A stretch of 39,004 bases of DNA, from assembly GCA_021202075.1 (NCBI GenBank), contig JAJQDT010000005.1, positions 80,747 through 119,750 on the forward strand, written 5' to 3'. Positions within the stretch are counted from its first letter, which is position 1, and every line of letters starts with the position of its first letter. The translations under genes were made by a program, and so were the position numbers. Shown here piece by piece: positions 1 through 7,952 of the stretch. The notes under the pieces are model-generated. The model did no database searches. It had not been told where the DNA came from and was given only the letters and a program-made list of their open reading frames with translations. The stretch is from Lachnospiraceae bacterium (GTDB taxonomy: Bacteria; Bacillota; Clostridia; Lachnospirales; Lachnospiraceae).

Positions 1-3000
1 CCACTGCCCGGGTCGGCCATCGTTTCTCTGTCCGTAAGCATATCCGCATTCCACACATAATCGCAGGCAATCCCCCACTCGGAATGCATCACCACCTGAC
101 TCCGGGCGTCCATCTCGTTAAAGGATTTGCCCAGTCCGCTGACAAAAACAATGGGGAATTCCAGTCCCTTGCTTTTATGGATGCTCATGATGCGAACGGT
201 ATCGTCCGCCTCGGAGGCAATATTTGCCTCGCCATAATCCACCTCGTATTTTTGCAGATTTTCAATGTAGCGGACAAAATGATAGAGCCCGCGGTAGCTG
301 GTCGCCTCATATGCAATTGCCTTTTCCACCAGCATATCCAGGTTCGCCCTGCGCTGCCGCCCGCCGGGAAGAGCAGCCGCATATTCGCCGTATCCGGTCA
401 TGTCAAGGATTTCCCATAAAAGCTTGTGTACCGGCGTGTGAGCACTCCCGGCGCGGAGCCTCTCAAATGTCCCAAAAAATGTTTCAAGCTTCTGCGCGGT
501 CTTTTCATCCGACGGCTGCTTCCGATAGCGCAGGCAACAGTCATAAAAAGAAAGCTTTGTATCCCCGCCGGCCGCGAGCCGGATCTGCGCAAGCTCCTCA
601 TCGGTCAAACGGCCGATGGCGCTGCGCAGCACCGCCGCAAGCGGGATGTCCTGAAGCGGATTGTCCAGAATCTGTAAATAAGAAAGAACCACACGAATTT
701 CAGCAGCGGAAAAATAGCCTTTCTGGGAACCCGTAAAGCACGGAATTCCCATATCGGCAAGGACCTCCCCCCAGGCTTCCGCCCATCCGCTCACCGTCCG
801 GAGCAGGATGACGATGTCCCCGTACCGCGCCGGTCTGGTGCCGCCGGACTCCTTATCCGTCACCGGCATACTCCCCACAAGCTCCCGGATCCGCCGCCCG
901 ACCATCTTCGCCTCCTCGACACGCAGATCCGCGGAGGACATATTCTCTCCACCGGAGCGCTGCGAACGGCCTTCTTCGGGATGGAATGCATCCTGGCCAC
1001 CACCGGGGTGCTGTGATCGGCCTCCTTCGGAGGCCAGCGCATCCTGGCCACCATCGGGGCGCTGCGGACGGCCTTCTTCGAAGGTGGGCGCATCTCTACC
1101 CACGCTGGTGTACTGCGATCGGCCTCCTTCGGGGGCGAGGGGATCGCCATCGGATGTCCGGGGTACAGCATCCGCCACTGCGGAACCATCGAGCAGCATC
1201 AGTTCCGCCTTGTATGCATCTGCCCCGTCCGGGAACACCGCCCCCGGATACAGCGCGGCGTCCGCATCATATTCTATTCCGCCGAGAGCTTCCGTCATAA
1301 TCTTCCTGAAAACATCATTCACTGCATCCAGAACCTGCGGACGGCTGCGGAAATTCCGGTGAAGGTCGATGCGGCAAGCCGCTTTTACTGCCGCCGCAGT
1401 TAAATCGTCCCTGGATTCCCCTCCCATGCCACAAGTGGATTCACCATTCTTGCCGCAAGCAGATTCATCGTCCATACTGCAAGTGGATTCAGTGCCGTTA
1501 ATTGATTCACCAGCCGTGCTGCAAGTGGATTCAGTGCCGCAAATTAATTCACCGCTAATGCCGTGTATCGCAGGATAACTGCGGTATTTTTCCATAAACA
1601 GCTCCGGTCGGGCCAGGCGAAAGCGATAAATGCTCTGTTTTACATCACCTACCATGAAGCGATTGTGCACGTCCGAATTCTGCCTGGCATGTTTTTTCCC
1701 GGTATGAGCAGAAGCCCCTTCCGCCAGATGCACACCGTTTCCCTTGCCGGAAACACTTGATAAAATCAATTCCTGAACCAGATTGCTGTCCTGATACTCG
1801 TCGGTCATGACCTCCTCAAAGGTCTCCGCGTATTCCTGCGCCACGGCGGTCGGAACAAGACTGCCATCCTCTTCGCGCTTCACCAGGGCTTTCAACGCAA
1901 GATGCTCCATATCGCCAAAATCCAGGACATTTTTTTCCGTTTTTTTCTCCGAGAGCCGTTTCATAAATGCTTCCGTCAGCTTCGTCAGAACACGCACGGA
2001 AATCCCACTCTTCTGATACACATCCCGCAGTGATTCCAAGTCATCATAATAATACTGGTCACGGAGCGCGGTAATCTGGTCCTTATACCCGGAGCGGATC
2101 GCCATTACCCGCTGCTTTTTGTCTTCCGAGATCCGCTCGTCCTTCTTTGTGCCCAGACGGGCAAATGGCCCCATTTTTCGAAATGCTTCCAGATAATCTG
2201 AGAATCGGCCTGCGCTCCGCCTCTCCTTACGGCTGTCGTCCCGGGAACGGGAGCTATCTGTTTCATCCGATCTGCAACGCACCGTCTCGTTCTGGCATAT
2301 CAGCGCATCAACCAGAGCCAGATCCGAAATCAGTGCCTTTTCATATGGATACGGTCCGTCCGGTTCTCTTGTGATTTTCAATGTCAGGAGCACCTGTTGC
2401 CGGACGTCCGCCAGACGCATTGCCGTATCCGCCTCGACAAAAACCATCCACGCCGGATGCCACTGCCTTCCTGGAAAAGTTTCCCCGCCCAGGACTCCAT
2501 TGGAGCCAGACGCAGTATCTCTTTCTTTAGTATCGGAATCCTCTGCTCCTTCTGTGGTTCGGCCGTCCCGTCCGCTTTGCCCAGATTCCCTCACGGAATG
2601 ATCGGATGCAGAGAGCTCATACGCCACCCGACATTCACGCAGCCATTCCTCCGGAAACGGCTGCCCCAGCGCGAAATGATAAATCTGCAGAATCATCTCT
2701 TCCACTTCCGCGTCGCCCTTACCGGTCGCAAGCTGTTCCAGAAACTGCTCAAATTCCGGATCCGGCTGCACTTCGTCTGATAGATTTGATGCCGTCCCGG
2801 AAACCGCCTGAGCTGTAGCCGTCTGATCTGCTGCATCCGCCTGGTTTGCTGCATCTGCCCGGTTTGCTGTATCTGCCCGGTCTGCTGTATCTGCCCGGTC
2901 ACGCGTCCGTTCGCTTTCAACATCTGTCCGGGCACACGCCTGTTCATTTGCTTCGTTTTCCGACTCTCGCGCCTGCCTGTTTCTTTCATTCTCCAGACTT

Positions 3001-3464
3001 CGCACCTGTCCGTTTGCTTCATACGCCTCATCTACGATTTCTTTCACCGCGTCCTGCTCAAGCAGCATCACTTCGCCTTCATCCGCGATGCGGAATGCAG
3101 GATCAATTCCGATTGTCTGAAAATGGTTTCGGAGCACATGAAGACAGAAGCTGTGAATCGTTGTGATTTTTGCGTTATGCACCAGCACCAGCTGCCGCTG
3201 CAAATGAGCATTGTCCGGATCCTTTTCGGCCCGTGCTTCCAGCGCATCACGAATGCGCCCGCGCATTTCAGCCGCAGCCGCATTCGTAAATGTCACGACA
3301 AGAAGCCGGTCAATATCTACCGGCTGCGTCTCATCCGTAATCATTTTCAGGATACGCTCCACCAGCACCGCCGTCTTTCCGGAACCGGCCGCGGCGGACA
3401 CCAGAATATCCTTTCCGCGCGTATCAATCACCAGCTGCTGTTCACTCGTCCATTGCACTGCCAT
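1..3464 (-). CDS. addA: ATP-dependent helicase/nuclease subunit A (AddA), C-terminus outside the window
   Basis: AddA is the UvrD-like 3'-5' helicase and nuclease subunit of the AddAB complex that resects double-strand breaks for RecA-dependent repair. The frame opens with ATG at 3462-3464 (MAVQWTSEQQ) behind a GAGGTGG ribosome site and starts 21 bp after the addB stop, so the two are co-transcribed. The Walker A motif (AAAGSGKT, residues about 23-30), the helicase block FMVGDVKQSIYRFR (near 1623-1670) and IHKSKGLEFP (near 140-200) are readable. About 1154 codons are present; the C-terminal nuclease domain lies beyond position 1. I translated selected stretches in this frame, including several of the insertions, and found no stop or frameshift there. 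The protein is oddly expanded by at least five hydrophilic insertions (near 950-1190, 1401-1570, 2215-2290, 2470-2610 and 2785-3015), three built of tandem repeats, at sites where AddA relatives have short loops. Confidence 0.95.
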   Translation of the reverse strand, partial: MAVQWTSEQQLVIDTRGKDILVSAAAGSGKTAVLVERILKMITDETQPVDIDRLLVVTFTNAAAAEMRGRIRDALEARAEKDPDNAHLQRQLVLVHNAKITTIHSFCLHVLRNHFQTIGIDPAFRIADEGEVMLLEQDAVKEIVDEAYEANGQVRSLENERNRQARESENEANEQACARTDVESERTRDRADTADRADTANRADAANQADAADQTATAQAVSGTASNLSDEVQPDPEFEQFLEQLATGKGDAEVEEMILQIYHFALGQPFPEEWLRECRVAYELSASDHSVRESGQSGRDGRTTEGAEDSDTKERDTASGSNGVLGGETFPGRQWHPAWMVFVEADTAMRLADVRQQVLLTLKITREPDGPYPYEKALISDLALVDALICQNETVRCRSDETDSSRSRDDSRKERRSAGRFSDYLEAFRKMGPFARLGTKKDERISEDKKQRVMAIRSGYKDQITALRDQYYYDDLESLRDVYQKSGISVRVLTKLTEAFMKRLSEKKTEKNVLDFGDMEHLALKALVKREEDGSLVPTAVAQEYAETFEEVMTDEYQDSNLVQELILSSVSGKGNGVHLAEGASAHTGKKHARQNSDVHNRFMVGDVKQSIYRFRLARPELFMEKYRSYPAIHGISGELICGTESTCSTAGESINGTESTCSMDDESACGKNGESTCGMGGESRDDLTAAAVKAACRIDLHRNFRSRPQVLDAVNDVFRKIMTEALGGIEYDADAALYPGAVFPDGADAYKAELMLLDGSAVADAVPRTSDGDPLAPEGGRSQYTSVGRDAPTFEEGRPQRPDGGQDALASEGGRSQHPGGGQDAFHPEEGRSQRSGGENMSSADLRVEEAKMVGRRIRELVGSMPVTDKESGGTRPARYGDIVILLRTVSGWAEAWGEVLADMGIPCFTGSQKGYFSAAEIRVVLSYLQILDNPLQDIPLAAVLRSAIGRLTDEELAQIRLAAGGDTKLSFYDCCLRYRKQPSDEKTAQKLETFFGTFERLRAGSAHTPVHKLLWEILDMTGYGEYAAALPGGRQRRANLDMLVEKAIAYEATSYRGLYHFVRYIENLQKYEVDYGEANIASEADDTVRIMSIHKSKGLEFPIVFVSGLGKSFNEMDARSQVVMHSEWGIACDYVWNADMLTDRETMADPGS
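960..1163 (-). repeat. 51-bp in-frame tandem repeat, four units, inside addA
   Basis: Four adjacent 51-bp units start at 960, 1011, 1062 and 1113. Read in the addA frame each encodes 17 residues built around a GRSQ/GRPQ core with Gly, Pro and acidic residues. The units have diverged but remain an exact multiple of three, so the frame is kept. The insertion lies between the NFRSR helicase segment and the RIRELVGSMPV segment of AddA. Confidence 0.85.
1410..1560 (-). repeat. Cys/Ser/Thr/Glu-rich repeat inside addA (period about 14 residues)
   Basis: In the addA frame this stretch encodes about three units of roughly 14 residues with the recurring core GTESTC or GESTC followed by xxxGES/DES. Each unit contributes at least one cysteine. 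It is inserted between MEKYRSYPAI and the RIDLHRNFRSR motif, a position that is a short loop in other AddA proteins. The last unit is about two residues longer, so it is an imperfect array. Confidence 0.75.
2827..2898 (-). repeat. 18-bp in-frame tandem repeat, four units, inside addA
   Basis: Four 18-bp units start at 2827, 2845, 2863 and 2881 and differ at only a few positions. In the addA frame they encode six-residue units of the type ADTADR/ADTANR/ADAANQ. They form part of an insertion of about 70 hydrophilic residues that follows the segment LEQDAVKEIVDEAYE. Confidence 0.9.
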
Positions 3465-3485
3465 ATCCGCCACCTCGATTCTTTA

Positions 3486-6400
3486 CTATTTGATATGTCC
3501 GGACAGGTGCTCGGGTAACGCCTCCTCGCCGTTGCTCGGAGGCAAATCGCACCTGTCATTTGAAGAACGCTTCGCGTTGGACAGGTGCTCCCACACTTCT
3601 TCGGCGCCCAGCTTTGGTTTTCGCGGCTCACACCGTCCCGGAATTTTCCGGTCATATCCGCAGACATCCGGATACGGACAATAGTCGCACGCGCATTGAT
3701 TCCGATCCGTGAACGGGCGCGCCTCAATGCTTCCGTCCAGAATTGCGTCGCCCATCTGTGTCAGCATCCCGGATACATACTCCGAAAGCGCCGCGAACTG
3801 TTCTGTAGTCGCTATGCTGGATGTTGCTTTCGGAGTGCCATCCTTTTTTATTCCCACCGGAATCACCAGCGAATCCCCCTCCAGGTTCGCATCCAGCAGC
3901 CGCATGATCTGTTCGTCGCTGTTTACCAGCCCGTTCGGCCGCATCTTTTTCAATATTGCCCTGCGAGCCTGATCCGGACTTTCTTCCTTATTTAATACCG
4001 GATCCTGCAGTCGATGGTAAAAAATACCCGCAGGAATGATTCGTTTATCCGGATGAAGCCGCTCCTCCATCTCCAAAGCCGCGTTCAGATAAACGACCAG
4101 CTGCAGCTGCAATCCATAATAGAACGCCACGGGATCAAACTGCGTCATCCCGGACTTATAATCGACCACTTTTACGTAAACCGCATCCTCCGTCTCGACC
4201 GTATCAATCCGATCAATCCGCCCCTGCAGCCGAATCCGGCCGTTCTCCTTAAGCGACACATGCACCGCGTTCAGATTCCCCGTATCGGCAAATGAAATCT
4301 CCGTTCCGGCCGGGCGGAACTGCCCCGCACGCATCTGCTCACGCATGACCCAGATCGTCCGCCGCAGGATTCGTTTCAGCCTGCGAATCGTGTACTCCTC
4401 CCGTGCGCTTCCATGCAGGATTCCCCCTTCATAAGCTTCTGCGGCCAGGTCAACGCAGCGATCCATGCGGCGCGCCTGTTCCTCATACGGACATTCCCCA
4501 AAGTCCAGTCCCTCCGTCAGCATTTGCCTGGAAAACAATTCAATTGCCTCATGAAACAGATTCCCCAGATCCATCGCTTTCACGCCATACTCCGTGCGCT
4601 CCCGCAGTCTCAGTCCGTAGGAGACAAAATGTGAAAACGCGCATCCGGCAAACTGCTCCAGCCTCGTCACGCTCGCCGACATCCAGTGGTATTTCCCGTC
4701 CGGCGCGGCAGTCAGATACAGTTCCTTCGCCGTCTGCGCTTCGAGCTGCCCCGCATCCGGCGTCTCTCCCCGAAGAAATGCCGCTCCCGCCAGCGTACGC
4801 ACCCGTTCTCGGTAGGTTTCATCGCAGAGATACCGGCGGTAAAGCTCCAGCCAGGCGCCCGGCGAATCCTCAGCACCTTCCGGCACCGGTTCCAAAGCTT
4901 CCGGTGTAAGCTTCTCACATTTTGCCACAGGCTCCGTACATTCCGGATTCGGCCTGGCGGCCTCCGATGCCGGCTCTGGATATTCCTGTACCGACCTTGT
5001 GCTCTCCGATGTCCGCTCCAAACATTCCTGCGTCGGCCCGGCAGCTTCCGGACGCATCCATGCCTCATTCCGGCCTGACAGCTCCTGCAGCCCGTGCAAA
5101 AGATAGAGCATCCCATTCTCTTTAGAAGTCACCTGTGAGAGCCGGGTTCCGGCATCGGGTTCTCTGTGCACCTGCAGTTCCGGAAACAGCCTGCCAAAGA
5201 CGGACACCAGGTAAGACGGCCGCATCGCCTGCCCTTCCCCGCTGCTTAAGCACCACGACAGATAAAGCCGGTCCTGCGGCTTCGTCAGATTCTGATAAAG
5301 GTAAAACCTCTGGATATAACTGTTCTCCCTGGCGGAAGGAGCAAGCTTCGCTCCGGACGCGAGCAGGATTTCCCGCTCCGTATCCGAAACAATACCGCCT
5401 CCATCGCCGCGCGACGGCACCCAGCCGTCATTCAGTCCCAGGAAAAACAGCACCTTCACATTCGCCAGACGGGAACGCCGGATATCGCCCACCTGCACCT
5501 GGTCAATCTCCGGCGGAATGATGCCAATCTTCGCCTCGGAAAGCCCGGCGTCCAGTATTTCTGAAAACTCCCGGCAGTCCATTCGCTCCTCGCCGAGCAG
5601 CTCCACCATCTCATCAAGCAGCCCGATCAGAACCGGATAAATCTGCCGGTACTCCGAGGCAAGCTCCTCGTTAACCGTCTGCTGCCCCGCAGAGTTTTCC
5701 AATGTTTTATAACCCCCAGGCACAGATTCGGGTAATACAGATTCTCCAGCCGCATGTCTTCCGGCCGTAAACGCCCGCAGCTCATTCTCCCTGTTTTTCA
5801 GCTGCTGCTGAACGCCGCAAGCCTCAAGAAGCTGATACAAAGCCCGGGCATACTCCAGAAGGGGGCGATTCTTCTCCCGCATTTTTTCCGCAAACGAACC
5901 GACCCGCTCCATAAAACGCACCCGCAGGGCGTTGTAGAAAGAAAGGCCTGCCAGTGGTATGGTTCCAGGCTCTTCTCCCTCATCAGCCATGTCTATAGGA
6001 ATGTCTGAGCCATTTGAACAATCGATCGATTCTGTGCTCCTCCCGAGGCCATCGGTAGACAAAGATGAGCCATATCCTGTCTCAAAATCACAGGATAGTC
6101 TGTTCTTCATCTCATTCCTGGCTGCTTCTGCATCAGAAGCCTGTATAAACTCATTCCCGGTATCTTCCACGTCAACCGGCTGCAGAATCGGTTCCGCCGG
6201 GCTCTTTACCTGCGCCAGCTGCGGAGGGCACCACGTCCACTCCTGCTCCCAGCGTGCGTGTCCCCGGATGCCCGCAGCGATCACATAATTCTCCAGCCGG
6301 TCGATTTCATCCGAAGAAAGACCCGCCATCCCCGTGCGGAGGAATCGAAATACTGTCTCATAAGAAAAATCCTGCTGCACCATCGCGAGCGCTCCACGCA

Positions 6401-7823
6401 CAAACTCCAGGCAGGGGTTCAAAAGCAGCTGCCGCGTCTCATCCACAAAGACCGGGATGTCATACGTCGGAAAAATTCGTTTCACATAATTGCCATACGC
6501 GCCCAGATCGCCCGCGATAACGGCGATATCCCGGTAGCGATAGCCCCCGCTCCTGACAAGCCCGGATATGGTGCAGGCCGCAAAATGCACCTCCTGTACC
6601 GGAGAGGAGAGCTCATGCAGCGAAATCTCATCGGAGGAACCCCGGTAAGGCTGCTGATTCTTTCGAAACAGGTTCTGCTCCAGGTGCCGCAGCGCGCCGC
6701 CCTTCCGAAAACGCGGAAGCTGCCGGTCTCTTGATTCAGGGCCATTATTGGTTGTCGGTACAACCTTTTGGGAACCATCCAGATCTTCGCTCCTGCGCCC
6801 GGTATCACCGCATATCTGCTCACAAGGGCTGGCAGAGCCGTTTATCCGGAGCGCTGGATCGCCGTTTGCCTGTTCCCGGGATCCGACCAGACTGTCCATC
6901 CGCAGCCCGGTATCACCGCATGTCTGTGCCCGGTCGGCCCCTGGCCCCAGCACAATCGCCTGCTCAAATAGTTCTCCGGCATTTCCGCCATCAATGCTTG
7001 AACTATCAACCATTTGATCCATGCCTGAACGCGTATCAAAGCAGCGATCCGTCACACTTTTGATCAGCCGACGACCCGGCGCAAACAGCTCATGCTCCCG
7101 GATTTCTCCATAAAAATCCTCCCGTGCGTCAATCGTCACCGTCAGATAAATCTTCGGGCAGACCTTCATCAGCGCTTCCAGGACGGTAAGTTGCGCAGGC
7201 GTGAACCCGGCAAACCCGTCAAATGCAAGCACACTCCGTGCCAGCAGCTTCGAGCGGTCAGCCACCTGCGCAAGCACCTCCATCAGTTCCTCCGGTTTCA
7301 TGAACCGGTCCCGCTGATAGTCCAGAAACGCCCGGTAAAGAACGCGGATGTCCTCCAGCTTCGCATGCAACAGGGGGCGGTTTTCCACCGCCTCCTCCAT
7401 GCATTGCAAATCAAAATCCGTAACCTCATACTGCATCAGCTCCGAAAGGATAGACTTCACCTCTGAAACGTACCCGGTGCGGTTCATCCGCGCGCCAAGT
7501 ACCTTTAATTCCTCCCTGCACTGTTCCGCCACGCGGCGCAGCATCAGATTCTTTCCTGTCTCCGTGAGCACGGTCCTGCGGTCGGTACCGACCTCCTCAA
7601 ACACCCGGTGCGCGAGTCTCCGAAAGCTCAGGACATCGATATTCATGATGCCGCCGTCCGGATGCAGCATTACCAGGTCCCGCTGCGTCTGCATCGTAAA
7701 CTGCTCCGGCACGATGACCAGATAATTCTTCTCTGCATGAAGCCTGGATTCTTCTATGATTTTCTGATACAGAAAATACGATTTCCCGCTCCCTGAATTT
7801 CCAAAAATAAACTGCAGTGACAT
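3486..7823 (-). CDS. addB: ATP-dependent helicase/deoxyribonuclease subunit B (AddB)
   Basis: AddB is the partner of AddA; it carries a RecB-type nuclease and a 4Fe-4S cluster. The ATG at 7821-7823 (MSLQFIFGNSGSGKS) is preferred over an in-frame ATG at 7847 because it has GGGAG about 8 nt upstream. Visible are Walker A (GNSGSGKS, residues 8-15), the nuclease motif DYKSG (about residue 1220), and the cluster ligands: an upstream Cys in FAGCAFSHF (about 1060) and a C-x2-C-x5-C group near residue 1375. The protein has 1445 residues against roughly 1150-1170 for usual AddB. The excess lies in hydrophilic insertions (near 6700-7060, 5950-6230, 5640-5780 and 4850-5080) and in a short tail encoded by a palindromic element. 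It is followed after 21 bp by addA. No convincing promoter was seen in the 129 bp after valS, so read-through from valS is possible. Confidence 0.96.
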   Translation of the reverse strand: MSLQFIFGNSGSGKSYFLYQKIIEESRLHAEKNYLVIVPEQFTMQTQRDLVMLHPDGGIMNIDVLSFRRLAHRVFEEVGTDRRTVLTETGKNLMLRRVAEQCREELKVLGARMNRTGYVSEVKSILSELMQYEVTDFDLQCMEEAVENRPLLHAKLEDIRVLYRAFLDYQRDRFMKPEELMEVLAQVADRSKLLARSVLAFDGFAGFTPAQLTVLEALMKVCPKIYLTVTIDAREDFYGEIREHELFAPGRRLIKSVTDRCFDTRSGMDQMVDSSSIDGGNAGELFEQAIVLGPGADRAQTCGDTGLRMDSLVGSREQANGDPALRINGSASPCEQICGDTGRRSEDLDGSQKVVPTTNNGPESRDRQLPRFRKGGALRHLEQNLFRKNQQPYRGSSDEISLHELSSPVQEVHFAACTISGLVRSGGYRYRDIAVIAGDLGAYGNYVKRIFPTYDIPVFVDETRQLLLNPCLEFVRGALAMVQQDFSYETVFRFLRTGMAGLSSDEIDRLENYVIAAGIRGHARWEQEWTWCPPQLAQVKSPAEPILQPVDVEDTGNEFIQASDAEAARNEMKNRLSCDFETGYGSSLSTDGLGRSTESIDCSNGSDIPIDMADEGEEPGTIPLAGLSFYNALRVRFMERVGSFAEKMREKNRPLLEYARALYQLLEACGVQQQLKNRENELRAFTAGRHAAGESVLPESVPGGYKTLENSAGQQTVNEELASEYRQIYPVLIGLLDEMVELLGEERMDCREFSEILDAGLSEAKIGIIPPEIDQVQVGDIRRSRLANVKVLFFLGLNDGWVPSRGDGGGIVSDTEREILLASGAKLAPSARENSYIQRFYLYQNLTKPQDRLYLSWCLSSGEGQAMRPSYLVSVFGRLFPELQVHREPDAGTRLSQVTSKENGMLYLLHGLQELSGRNEAWMRPEAAGPTQECLERTSESTRSVQEYPEPASEAARPNPECTEPVAKCEKLTPEALEPVPEGAEDSPGAWLELYRRYLCDETYRERVRTLAGAAFLRGETPDAGQLEAQTAKELYLTAAPDGKYHWMSASVTRLEQFAGCAFSHFVSYGLRLRERTEYGVKAMDLGNLFHEAIELFSRQMLTEGLDFGECPYEEQARRMDRCVDLAAEAYEGGILHGSAREEYTIRRLKRILRRTIWVMREQMRAGQFRPAGTEISFADTGNLNAVHVSLKENGRIRLQGRIDRIDTVETEDAVYVKVVDYKSGMTQFDPVAFYYGLQLQLVVYLNAALEMEERLHPDKRIIPAGIFYHRLQDPVLNKEESPDQARRAILKKMRPNGLVNSDEQIMRLLDANLEGDSLVIPVGIKKDGTPKATSSIATTEQFAALSEYVSGMLTQMGDAILDGSIEARPFTDRNQCACDYCPYPDVCGYDRKIPGRCEPRKPKLGAEEVWEHLSNAKRSSNDRCDLPPSNGEEALPEHLSGHIK
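3501..3590 (+). repeat. Palindromic element forming the 3' end of addB
   Basis: A perfect 12-bp direct repeat (ggacaggtgctc) occurs at 3501-3512 and 3579-3590, exactly 78 bp apart, so the frame is kept. An inverted copy of its core (gcacctgtc, 3549-3557) can pair with either. An inner hairpin (aacgc-ttc-gcgtt) sits at 3566-3578, and cctcc/ggagg (3521-3525 and 3538-3542) form another. The element encodes roughly the last 34 residues of AddB, so it looks like an insertion that replaced or extended the normal C-terminus. Confidence 0.75.
4866..5033 (-). repeat. 42-bp in-frame tandem repeat, four units, inside addB
   Basis: Four 42-bp units (4866-4907, 4908-4949, 4950-4991, 4992-5033) encode 14-residue units with the pattern [TNV]-[PQ]-E-x-x-E-P-x-x-E/K. 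They are strongly diverged at DNA level but keep length and phase. They sit in an insertion between the LLHGLQELSGRNEAW segment and AWLELYRRYL. Confidence 0.75.
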
Positions 7824-7952
7824 TCTGTTCTCCCATATTTCCTGCATCCATACCGAACCCGGCTGCCGCTTTCAATCCCTGGACATTTCCCATGAATCTC
7901 TCAATCCTGAATGCTCGGGATCTGTTACGAAAAAACAGTTTCCAAAAGAAGA

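Noticed and set aside
1..3464. Possible frameshifts or degradation of addA because of the repeats and many short frames
   Set aside because: The stretches I translated in the main frame, inside and outside the repeats, stay open, and all array periods seen are multiples of three or nearly so.
7824..7952. A separate promoter for addB in the gap after valS
   Set aside because: No spaced -35/-10 pair and no clear terminator were seen, so no claim is made either way.
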